Positions 18,831-27,204 of a DNA stretch of 37,051 nucleotides are shown piece by piece. The notes beneath the pieces were generated by a model. The model searched no databases and was not told the origin of the DNA. It saw nothing but the letters and a program-made list of their open reading frames with translations. Position 1 is the stretch's first letter, and each line of letters opens with the position of its first letter. The position numbers and the translations under genes are program-made. The stretch comes from Paludibacter sp. Lineage in GTDB: Bacteria > Bacteroidota > Bacteroidia > Bacteroidales > Paludibacteraceae. The stretch lies in NCBI GenBank assembly GCA_020049335.1, contig JAIFKX010000296.1, positions 1 through 37,051 on the forward strand, written 5' to 3'.

Positions 18831-20375
18831 ATGAAAAGAAATCAATTAAGTCTGCTTTTTTGTGTGTTATCCGTATTTAGTTTAGTTGCGTCCGATTTCA
18901 CCATTACCAATTTTGGTGCAAAGCCAGATGGCAAAACCCTTAACACGGTGGCTATACAAAAAGCTATTGACGCGGCAGCAAAAGTAGGTGGCACTGTCAT
19001 AGTTCCTGCGGGAACTTTTGTGTCGGGAACTATTTTTTTAAAAAGCAACATTGTTTTTCATTTATCTCCCAAAGCAAGACTTGTAGGGTCGCCTTACATA
19101 AAGGATTATAAAACAATGACATGGGGGCATCACGAAGACCGGACTCCATGGCACTTTATAGTAGCCAAAAATCAGGAAAATATTGTAATAAATGGCTCAG
19201 GGACTATAGATGGAAATGACATTGCGTACCGTGAGCCTAATCGCAAAAACGAATACTCTTTTTATCACGAAATTGAATTTCGACCAAGTCCACTTATTGA
19301 AATACAGGAATGTAAAAATGTAATTGTAGAAAATATATCCATAGTCAATTCGCCAGGTTGGACACTGCATTTATTTGATTGTGACGTGGCTAAAGTGGAC
19401 AAGGTATCTATCACCAACAGTCTTTTTGGCCCTAATAGCGATGGGATTGATATTACAGGAAGTCATGATGTGTCGGTAAGTAATTGCTATATTTCTGTAG
19501 GCGACGATTGCATTGCTCTTAAAACCACCGAGGATTCAAGAACTTGCGAACGCATTGCTGTTACCAATTGTATTTTTGAAACCAACTGTGTGGCATTCAG
19601 GGTGGGCTTCGAGAGCCGAAAAGATTTTAGAGATATTACATTGAGTAACTGCGTGGTGAAGAATGGCTCTCGAGCTATTGATCTTCGCACAGTGGAAGGT
19701 GGTAATATCGAAAATGTAATTATTAGTGGTATGACAGGGCAAGTAAATTCTGGTTGGGCTTTCGATAGAGTAATTGAAATTCAGGCTAATAGAATTAATA
19801 ACACCTATGATATTGCTATCAAGGAACATCCTAATTATCGTAAAGATAAACCTGTAGCAAAAGCAGGATTCATTCGTAATGTGCTCATAGAAAACATGAT
19901 GATCAGAACTTCGGGACGCATTTTGCTGGGAGCACTACCCGAAACATCTATCACAAATGTGACATTTAGAGATATTACCTTGGATTATTTTTTACTAGAA
20001 GACCCTTATGAAACAGGATTGAAAGCTGCCAAATCACCGGGATTTGCAGTGGGAATGCCCTTTGTGCGGTCGCAACGCGCTGCTATAGTAGCCGAAGGAG
20101 TCACCGGCTTTACGATTTCTAATTTCAAAGCGATATGGCCAACCTATCCCGTATCGGAATCTTGTTTTCTGTTGACAAGCCCCAATAGACTTTTTAATCC
20201 TTCATTTTTCAAAGGAAATGAACGTGAAATAAAATCTGGTGAATACAAAGTTGAATTCAAACCATTCGCTTTTAAAAATGTAAAAGGTGCAGTGATAGAA
20301 AACTCAACAAAATTCAGCTCCGAAGGAAGTGCCGATTTTATGGTGAAAGAGGCTTCGGAAGTGACGATGAAATAA
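18831..20375 (+). CDS. GH28 family glycoside hydrolase (polygalacturonase-like), atypical active site
   Basis: 514 residues with a signal peptide at 1-21 (ending LVAS). The mature start 'FTITNFGAKPDGKTLNT..IQKAID' is standard for GH28. The beta-helix carries the two family acid motifs: NSDGID at 202-207 (family NTD) and GDDC at 224-227. Where polygalacturonases have the 'GHG' histidine, this protein reads NCVAFRVGFES at about 252-262, without histidine, and 'RAIDLR' stands in for the RIK region. This suggests a GH28 subgroup with another specificity (a rhamnogalacturonan- or exo-type enzyme is possible) or weak activity. No T9SS tail and no lipobox are present, so it probably works in the periplasm on imported oligosaccharides. 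Gaps of 121 bases before and 134 after allow its own promoter. Confidence 0.85.
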   Translation: MKRNQLSLLFCVLSVFSLVASDFTITNFGAKPDGKTLNTVAIQKAIDAAAKVGGTVIVPAGTFVSGTIFLKSNIVFHLSPKARLVGSPYIKDYKTMTWGHHEDRTPWHFIVAKNQENIVINGSGTIDGNDIAYREPNRKNEYSFYHEIEFRPSPLIEIQECKNVIVENISIVNSPGWTLHLFDCDVAKVDKVSITNSLFGPNSDGIDITGSHDVSVSNCYISVGDDCIALKTTEDSRTCERIAVTNCIFETNCVAFRVGFESRKDFRDITLSNCVVKNGSRAIDLRTVEGGNIENVIISGMTGQVNSGWAFDRVIEIQANRINNTYDIAIKEHPNYRKDKPVAKAGFIRNVLIENMMIRTSGRILLGALPETSITNVTFRDITLDYFLLEDPYETGLKAAKSPGFAVGMPFVRSQRAAIVAEGVTGFTISNFKAIWPTYPVSESCFLLTSPNRLFNPSFFKGNEREIKSGEYKVEFKPFAFKNVKGAVIENSTKFSSEGSADFMVKEASEVTMK

Positions 20376-20482
20376 TTCAAGTAGTTACAATGAATTAGTT
20401 GCAAGCTAAAAGTCTTATTCACAGAAGGTTCAGATTTATAGTTAACGCAATAACCCATTCGATAAACTAAAAAAAATGATGT

Positions 20483-20490
20483 TAAATTTG
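20483..20490 (+). promoter_or_regulatory. Possible Bacteroidota -7 promoter element
   Basis: TAAATTTG matches the TAnnTTTG consensus and ends 19 bases before the ATG at 20510. A weak TTCG about 21 bases upstream (20458-20461) could serve as the -33 element. It is a candidate only. Confidence 0.25.
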
Positions 20491-20509
20491 TAAATAATTA
20501 CAGTTGGCA

Positions 20510-22831
20510 ATGAAAAACTTAATTTTACTCTGTTTTATTTTTCCACTTTTGGTTTTTTCACAACCAACTGACAATCCTTACACTACCAAGTATGGATCTA
20601 ATAACTCCCATTGGACCAATGCCATTCAATGGAGTAAGGTATATAATATTAATGTATATTCTGGTGCCAACTGGGATGCAAAATTGGCAAATGCACAAAC
20701 TGATGTGGTAGCAAAAGGAGGTGGAGTTATCTATTTCCCAGCAGGACAATATGATTTCAACAATGATATTATTCTGAAATCAAAAGTTGTATTGCGTGGC
20801 GAAACACCTACATTCACTACTGCTGTTGACAATCATTTTGCTCCACCTACTCGTTTTGTGTTTCCACAACATATTCCTATTTTTACAGGAAACGGAACCG
20901 ACCGCAGCTCTTCGTATCGCCGTATTAGAAGCCAGTTTACCGATTATGGTGCACGCACCACCATCCCCAAAGACACTGTTCAGAATACAGGACTGGTGTA
21001 TATTGATATCAACAGAGCCAATATCATCTTGCATCCGTCGTACGTAGATTACTTACCAACAGGATCTGGATCTACTAATTACATTCCATGTGAAATGCGA
21101 AATGTCATTGTTTTTGGCCTCAGAAATAACAATGTTATGTTTCCATTGCCTAGTTTTCCATATCTTACAGATACAAATCGAAATCAATGGCAAAGATGGC
21201 CTTGGCGCTATATGTCCAATGTGGATGCTTTAGCACAGGAAAATCTCGTTATTTGCAACAATCGGTTCAATGACAATACAAACAATCTCACTTATCCCAT
21301 CCCTGACGAAAGCTTTGATCAGCCAGGTTATGTTGTTTTCAATGAGACTGCTAGCGCCTATGAAACAATAAACGATGGCTCGAAAGCCAAATACGAATAT
21401 AACAATCATTATGGTATAGTAGTGAATAGATTCTATAACTTTTACACCATTGCTAACGGAAATTTTGCATCTGGTGATTTGATTATTGCTTCTGATTATG
21501 CTGCCGAATCAGGAAAAGGGAGATAACCTTCGTTGTTTAATAAAGGAGTACAGATAGAGGATAACTACATGTACAATACCCAGCAAGTAGCCTTTTTTGT
21601 AGCAGGACAAGGAATGGTCATTCGTAATAATGTATTGCGAAATAAATCCAACAAAGTGCAATGGGTGAGCAGGTCAGGATACAATAAAGTAACCTACGAT
21701 TCATATATGGAAAATAGAGGTATTGATTTCTCGGGATCTGATATAATTATAGAAAATAATGATGTTGAGGTATATAACACTCGTTTCGAAACTTCAAATT
21801 ATTGGTCGAATGACGGCGAAGGTATCATGGTACAGGAATGTTGCGGTGGTGCAAAACCTCTCAATTTAAAAATAAATAACAATAAACTCACTGGTGTCAA
21901 TGCCTATATTGGGTTGTATAAAACACAAGATATTTCCAAAGTAAATATCGAGGGTAACCAAATGACCAATCAGCAAATATATGTCAATGCCAATACTAAT
22001 AGTAATAGTTTCACCTGCAATGATATTCTTATACAAAACAATACAGGAGTAAAAGGGATTACACTTCGTGGCGATAAATATGGAGTAAATTGTGCCGTAA
22101 AAAACAATAGTGGGACAGGTAGTATAGATGCAAATTGCTTTGTAGAAGTGCTAAACAACAGTGGTTTTACTCTTAAAACTTGTACGCCAATAAAAGATTA
22201 TGCTACAGAACCAGATAGTATCTGTTATGGAACTTTTTGTTTCCCAAATACAAACAAGCTTGAAGCAGAATGTCTTATTGCCAATGGTTTGCCTGTTGTG
22301 AATTTTACCAGTGCACCTGAAATAGTGCTTTCCAACGAAAGTTCGGTAAGGCTAAATATGGAAAAAGTATCTGGCTTAGTAGATTCGATAGTGGTTTACA
22401 ACAACAACAAAGTTATATCTCGTAGCATAAATATTCCAGCATATATCGATGTGCCAATTTCTGATTATAATCAACATTATTTTAGGATACAAGCTTTTGG
22501 GTGTTCGCAGCTTTATCCTAAACACACTAATTCCAATTCTATTTTAGTATATAAAATACATAACTTCCTTTCAACTTCAATAATTGAAGTACCGGAAACT
22601 GATTTTGAACTCAAACCATTCCCTAATCCAGCTCAAAATCAAATTTTTATAAACGCTGAAGTGGGTTCCGATATTTCAATTTTTACGCTTTCTGGCAGGT
22701 TTATTCAATCGTTTAAATCTACATCATACCAACAGAGAATCGATATTTCTAATTATCAAACATCCATCTACGTCATCAATGTTTTATCACCTAAGGGATT
22801 ACTCAGTGTCGATAAATTTATTAAAATTTAA
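20510..22831 (+). pseudogene. T9SS-secreted beta-helix protein, copy 3, interrupted by an in-frame TAA
   Basis: The ATG at 20510 opens a signal peptide (MKNLILLCFIFPLLVFSQ). The protein then reads 'NPYTTKYG...HWTNAIQW', 'GGGVIYFPAGQYDF' and 'VVLRGETPTF', closely matching the gene at 14151. Codon 339 (21524-21526) is TAA. The same frame continues directly after it with 'PSLFNKGVQIEDNYMYNTQQ', which aligns with the intact paralogue ('QIEVVDNWIYNTMR'), through DGEGIMVQ (435-442 in read-through numbering) to a T9SS tail ('LKPFPNPAQNQIFIN') ending at 22831. No frame change is needed, so a single base substitution explains the break. The first part (338 residues) would be secreted but lacks half the helix and the sorting tail; the second part lacks a start and a signal. 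It is called a recent pseudogene, unless the base is a sequencing error. Confidence 0.85.
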
Positions 22832-22878
22832 GTTGAGTAATTTATACAATGGGTCGTTAGTTAAGAAAAACTTACGGT

Positions 22879-22897
22879 TTCCCGATAGGTATCGGAA
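22879..22897. repeat. Short palindromic intergenic element (CCGATA-GG-TATCGG)
   Basis: TTCCCGATAGGTATCGGAA has 6-base perfect arms extended by TT/AA with one unpaired C. From memory, elements with a CCCGATA/TATCGGG core are common dispersed palindromes in Bacteroidota genomes. It sits in the 163-base gap before the GH3 gene and could form a hairpin in the transcript. Confidence 0.45.
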
Positions 22898-22994
22898 TAG
22901 CGCCTTAACATCATAGCGTAGAAAAAATCTGATTTTATAACCAATTATTGAAACTAAGTAATTTCTAAATATAAAAATTTTATTATAACAAAGA

Positions 22995-25262
22995 ATGAAA
23001 AACACACTCAAAAAAAAGAAGTATTACCTTGCAATTCTATGTGTAGTTTTAGTTGCTTCATTGCCTGCTTATGGAGCTATGACAAAAAAAAGTAAAACGA
23101 AATCCATAGAGCAACGAGTCGATTCTGTACTTAGGTTAATGACACTCGAAGAGAAAATTGGTCAAATGACACAGCTTTCAAATCCAAATATACCTACTGG
23201 TCCTACTTATATATCCGTAGAGAAAGCAAGTAATGTGGCTCTGATAAGAGAAGGCAAGTTGGGAAGTATTCTGAATATTACTGGTGCTGACTTAACCCGT
23301 AGGATGCAAGAAGTAGCAGTGAACGAATCACGCATCAAAATTCCTCTGCTATTTGGTTTCGATGTAATTCATGGTTTCAAAACCGTATTCCCTATTCCAT
23401 TGGCATCTGCTTGCAGCTGGGATATGGCAGCCATAGCAAGTGCTGAACGGGTAGCTGCATTAGAATCCTCTGCTGCGGGCTTGCACTGGACATTTGCACC
23501 CATGGTGGATATTGCCCGCGACCCTCGCTGGGGAAGAATTGCTGAAGGAGCTGGTGAAGACCCTTTTCTAGGTTCGGCCATAGCAAAAGCCCGTGTACAG
23601 GGATTTCAAGGGAAAAATTTGAGGGATGATGCCTCTATTTTAGCTTGTGTGAAACACTTTGCAGCTTATGGTAACGCCGAAGCTGGCAGAGATTATAACA
23701 CTACTGACATGTCTGAACGTTTGCTGCGTGAGATTTATTTACCGCCTTACAAAGCCGCAATAGATGCTGGAGTAGCTACTGTGATGAGTAGTTTCAATGA
23801 ATTTAATGGGACACCTGCTTCAGGCAGTAAATTTTTGCTTACAGATATTCTTCGCAATGAATATGGGTTCAAAGGATTTGTGGTGTCGGACTGGAATTCT
23901 ATATCTGAAATCATTACCCATGGTGCAGCAAAAGACAAAAACGAAGCTACTATTTTTGCAATGAATGCCAACATTGATATGGATATGCAAAATAATTGCT
24001 ACCCGAAGAAATTAAAACAATTGGTAGAAGAAGGCAAAGTTACAGTTGAACAAGTTAATAAGGCAGTACGCCGTATTCTTCGTGCTAAGTTTGAATTGGG
24101 ATTGTTCGATAATCCGTATAAATATTGCGATAGCAAAAAAGAGAAATCCGTATTATTAAATAAGGAAAATCTGGCCAAAGCACTAGATGTGGCTAAACGC
24201 TCCATCGTCTTATTGAAAAATGACAATCTACTACCACTTAGTAAAACAGCGAAAGTGGCTATCATTGGCCCTTTAGCTGATGCCCCAAAAGAAATGAATG
24301 GCTGTTGGGCTTGGTATGGTGAGCAATCGCCAGTTACTTTTCTATCAGGAGTAAGGAATAAAATTGGTTCTTCTCATCTTATTTATGCCAAAGGCTGTAA
24401 TATTAATGACGCCACTACTGATAGCATCGCGTATGCAGTGTCAGTGGCTAAGGATGCTGATGTGGTAGTTCTTTGTGTAGGAGAGTCTGGCGACATGAGT
24501 GGAGAGTCGAATTCTCGTACTTCGTTGGATTTGCCTGGTGTACAGTCATTGTTGGTGAAGGAAATTCTGAAAACGGGTAAACCTGTTGTATTGGTGATGA
24601 CCAACGGACGACCAATTACACTAGGAAGTCTTAATGATTCAGTACCAGCCATACTCGAAACATGGCAGTTGGGTACTAGGGCAGGTGATGCACTGGCGGA
24701 AGTGCTTTTCGGAGATTATAATCCATCCGGAAAACTAACCACCACTTTCCCAATAACTATTGGACAGGTTCCTATTTATTACAATCATAAAAACACAGGA
24801 AGACCTAATATTGATGGCAAAAGACAAGGGTACAATTCAAGATATATAGATTGTGGAAATTTCCCCCAATACCCTTTTGGTTTCGGTCTGTCGTATACAA
24901 AGTTTGAGTATTCTGATTTTAAAATTGACAAAAGTTCAATGGCGAAAACTGATAAGGCTACGGTTTCAGTAGTGGTTAAGAACACAGGAAGTTACGATGG
25001 AGAGGAAATTGTACAGCTTTATATTCGCGATTTGGTTGCTTATGGTGTTTCTCGGCCTGTGAAAGAATTGAAAGGTTTTGATAAAATCACTTTAACAAAA
25101 GGGGAACAAAAAACTGTAAGGTTTCAAATTACACCTGAAATGTTAGCGTACTATGATTTGAACCTGAAAAAAATAGTTGAACCAGGTGATTTTTCAATTA
25201 TGGTAGGATGTTCATCGGCTGATAAAGATTTATTGAAGTTGAATTTAACAGTCATTGAATAA
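22995..25262 (+). CDS. GH3 family beta-glycosidase (BglX-like)
   Basis: 755 residues, full length for BglX-type GH3 enzymes, with a signal peptide at about 1-28 (ending LPAYGA). The N-terminal barrel (about 40-360) carries 'PLLFGFDVIHGFKTVFPIPL', 'DPRWGRIAEGAGEDPFLG', 'KHFAAYG' and the nucleophile D299 in VVSDWNS. The second domain (about 400-610) holds 'GESGDMSGE', the region of the acid/base glutamate, and 'FGDYNPSGKLTTTFP'. A fibronectin-III-like domain closes the protein (about 665-735, 'YDGEEIVQLYIRD'). It removes terminal beta-linked sugars such as glucose or xylose from oligosaccharides; the exact sugar cannot be read from sequence. It lacks a T9SS tail and lipobox, so it is likely periplasmic. 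It is intact, unlike the gene just upstream. Confidence 0.93.
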   Translation: MKNTLKKKKYYLAILCVVLVASLPAYGAMTKKSKTKSIEQRVDSVLRLMTLEEKIGQMTQLSNPNIPTGPTYISVEKASNVALIREGKLGSILNITGADLTRRMQEVAVNESRIKIPLLFGFDVIHGFKTVFPIPLASACSWDMAAIASAERVAALESSAAGLHWTFAPMVDIARDPRWGRIAEGAGEDPFLGSAIAKARVQGFQGKNLRDDASILACVKHFAAYGNAEAGRDYNTTDMSERLLREIYLPPYKAAIDAGVATVMSSFNEFNGTPASGSKFLLTDILRNEYGFKGFVVSDWNSISEIITHGAAKDKNEATIFAMNANIDMDMQNNCYPKKLKQLVEEGKVTVEQVNKAVRRILRAKFELGLFDNPYKYCDSKKEKSVLLNKENLAKALDVAKRSIVLLKNDNLLPLSKTAKVAIIGPLADAPKEMNGCWAWYGEQSPVTFLSGVRNKIGSSHLIYAKGCNINDATTDSIAYAVSVAKDADVVVLCVGESGDMSGESNSRTSLDLPGVQSLLVKEILKTGKPVVLVMTNGRPITLGSLNDSVPAILETWQLGTRAGDALAEVLFGDYNPSGKLTTTFPITIGQVPIYYNHKNTGRPNIDGKRQGYNSRYIDCGNFPQYPFGFGLSYTKFEYSDFKIDKSSMAKTDKATVSVVVKNTGSYDGEEIVQLYIRDLVAYGVSRPVKELKGFDKITLTKGEQKTVRFQITPEMLAYYDLNLKKIVEPGDFSIMVGCSSADKDLLKLNLTVIE

Positions 25263-25376
25263 AGAAAATTGAATAGGTTAAGAATTGCATTTTTACGATG
25301 AAAAGTTCCAGAAAATTTCTCTTTTGTTCGAGTTTTGTTAAAATATAAAATCTTGTTTTCACTTTTAAATCAATGA

Positions 25377-25475
25377 ATGAAAATACAAATACCAATAATC
25401 ACGCTTTTGTTTTTATTGGTCTTTTGGCTTTTTCCCAGTTGCCATTGGTATCTGTATCAATACACTGGGTATTAA
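25377..25475 (+). CDS. Possible 32-residue lipoprotein-like peptide or relic
   Basis: ATG at 25377 to TAA at 25475 gives MKIQIPIITLLFLLVFWLF followed by PSCHWYLYQYTGY. This is a positively charged start, a hydrophobic core and a lipobox-like LFPSC, then only nine residues. It could be the stump of a lost lipoprotein gene, a tiny membrane peptide, or chance in AT-rich leader DNA. The DNA also holds the inverted repeat ACCAATAA (25391-25398) / TTATTGGT (25413-25420), with a competing ATTGGTAT at 25444-25451. It ends 32 bases before the sigma factor gene. Confidence 0.2.
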   Translation: MKIQIPIITLLFLLVFWLFPSCHWYLYQYTGY

Positions 25476-25507
25476 ATAAAAGAAATAGTTTGTATTAGAA
25501 AAAAAAT

Positions 25508-26035
25508 ATGCAAGTAGACAATACTAGCTTTCGCTCAATTTACGAAACTTATTACAATTCCATCTATAAGTTTTTGGGCTTATATACGCGTGATACAACA
25601 CAGATTGAGGATGTAATTCAAGATGTGTTTGTAAAACTTTGGGAAGATAGAGACAAGCTCGAAATTAGTTTTTTAAAAACTTACTTATTTCATTCCGCAA
25701 AAAACAGAATGCTCAACTGCCTGCGTAACGAACATCAACGAATCAATTTATTAGAAGCATGGTTCGATGAACAAACTTTTCATGCCTCCGATAAAGATTG
25801 CTTCGATATTGATGATTTTTATAAAAAAGCCCAACAAGCAATTGATGCTTTGCCACCTAAATGCAAAGAATTGTTTTTACTTAGTCGTAATAAAAAAATG
25901 ACTTACAAGCAAATTGCTGATTTCAAATCTATTTCAGTAAATACGGTCGAAAATCAAATGGGAATTGCTCTCAAAAAAATCAGAGAATTTGTGTCAAAAC
26001 ATCCTTTTATCCTTTTCCTGTATTTTTTTCAATAA
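25508..26035 (+). CDS. ECF RNA polymerase sigma factor, FecI-like
   Basis: 175 residues. Region 2 spans about 7-70 ('SIYETYYNSIYKFLG', 'IEDVIQDVFVKLWEDRD'). Region 4 spans about 112-165 ('IDALPPKCKELFLLSR', 'MTYKQIADFKSISVNTVENQ'), the helix-turn-helix that reads the -35 element. This is the Bacteroidota PUL type of ECF sigma, normally held by the membrane FecR protein encoded next to it, here 83 bases downstream. It is presumed to activate the SusC/SusD genes and perhaps the enzyme genes upstream. The sequence before it is A-rich; TAGTTTG at about 25487-25493 is one base short of the -7 consensus. Confidence 0.92.
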   Translation: MQVDNTSFRSIYETYYNSIYKFLGLYTRDTTQIEDVIQDVFVKLWEDRDKLEISFLKTYLFHSAKNRMLNCLRNEHQRINLLEAWFDEQTFHASDKDCFDIDDFYKKAQQAIDALPPKCKELFLLSRNKKMTYKQIADFKSISVNTVENQMGIALKKIREFVSKHPFILFLYFFQ

Positions 26036-26118
26036 AAAACACACTCTTTTTTTGGTGGTATATACTAAGTCAGGTGTCTATTACTAAGAGATAGATAAAT
26101 TATTATCCTCAAATATTT

Positions 26119-27114
26119 ATGAAAACACCATTCGCATTACTCGCAAAACACTACAATTCAGAAACAAACTCTTCTGAAAATCAACTAGTAAGCAATTGGC
26201 GGTTTGCATCAAAAGAAAATGAGCTTGAATTTGAACGATTAAAAGATATTTGGAAATTAACCCAACAAATCGATTTGGACATTGAAGCCCAGCACAGCGA
26301 AAAAGTTTGGAACAAAATTAACCACAACATTAGCGCTAAACATAAAATTGTACAAACCTATTCCCGTTCAGTATACATCAAAACAATAAGCATTGCCGCC
26401 AGTGTTGCTCTGATACTTGGTTTTGGATTGTCCTATTTACTTAGCTCTTCAAACACCAATAGTTATACCACTGTAATAACTCCTCGAGGCCAAAAAGCTC
26501 AAATAGAATTGCCCGACGGCACTCAAGTTTGGCTCAATTCGGATACGAAAATCACCTATCCTACCAATTTTAATGCTAACAATAGAAGTGTAACATTATC
26601 GGGTGAAGCTTTTTTTGATGTAAAAAAACAGAATCATAAACTGTTTAAAGTGTTGTTAAATAAAATTAGTGTAAATGTATTTGGCACCGCCTTTAATGTC
26701 AATGCATATCCCGAAAATAAAAGTATTCAGGTAGCCCTTCTACGTGGAAAAGTTACTGTAAACCACTTACATGATGGCAAACTATTGACTTCACTATTAC
26801 CAAATCAAAAAGCAGAAGTTTTCAACAATCAAAAAACAACTTATAAGTTAAGCAATTGCAATGCCGAAAACGATGGCTTATGGCGATTTGGGAAACTGAA
26901 AATTGAAAATATATCGATGGAGCAAGTGGCTTACAAAATGGAACATTGGTATGGCGTAAACATACAGGTCGAAAATTTGAAAAAATTTGATAATAAACGC
27001 TATTGGATGACTATTAAAACAGAATCATTAACTGAAATGCTACAAGTTATCAATAAAATAACACCCATAAGTTACACAATAAAAGGAGAGGAGGTAAACA
27101 TAATGTATAAATAA
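26119..27114 (+). CDS. FecR-family anti-sigma factor
   Basis: 331 residues. The cytoplasmic N-terminal part (1-85), which would bind the sigma factor, has the usual 'LVSNWRFASKENELEFERLK' helix. One membrane span lies at about 87-108 ('ISIAASVALILGFGLSYLL'). The periplasmic FecR domain covers about 116-215 ('TPRGQKAQIELPDGTQVWLN', 'VTLSGEAFFDVKK', 'VFGTAFNVNAYP'). A DUF4974-like secretin/TonB-short-N domain forms the C-terminus (about 260-331). It would receive a signal from the STN domain of the SusC protein encoded 90 bases downstream and free the sigma factor. Order and spacing are typical of trans-envelope PUL control. Confidence 0.93.
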   Translation: MKTPFALLAKHYNSETNSSENQLVSNWRFASKENELEFERLKDIWKLTQQIDLDIEAQHSEKVWNKINHNISAKHKIVQTYSRSVYIKTISIAASVALILGFGLSYLLSSSNTNSYTTVITPRGQKAQIELPDGTQVWLNSDTKITYPTNFNANNRSVTLSGEAFFDVKKQNHKLFKVLLNKISVNVFGTAFNVNAYPENKSIQVALLRGKVTVNHLHDGKLLTSLLPNQKAEVFNNQKTTYKLSNCNAENDGLWRFGKLKIENISMEQVAYKMEHWYGVNIQVENLKKFDNKRYWMTIKTESLTEMLQVINKITPISYTIKGEEVNIMYK

Positions 27115-27204
27115 AAAGACGAATATTGGCCAACAGTTTTTCAGTTTGAAAGTATTGAAAAACGAATATCACAATTTTTTTTACTAATCTTAAATCAAAT
27201 TAAA

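Noticed and set aside
21533-22831. Independent gene with a TTG start after the TAA in beta-helix copy 3
   Set aside because: It is in the same frame as the upstream half, lacks a signal peptide and aligns as the second half of the same beta-helix.
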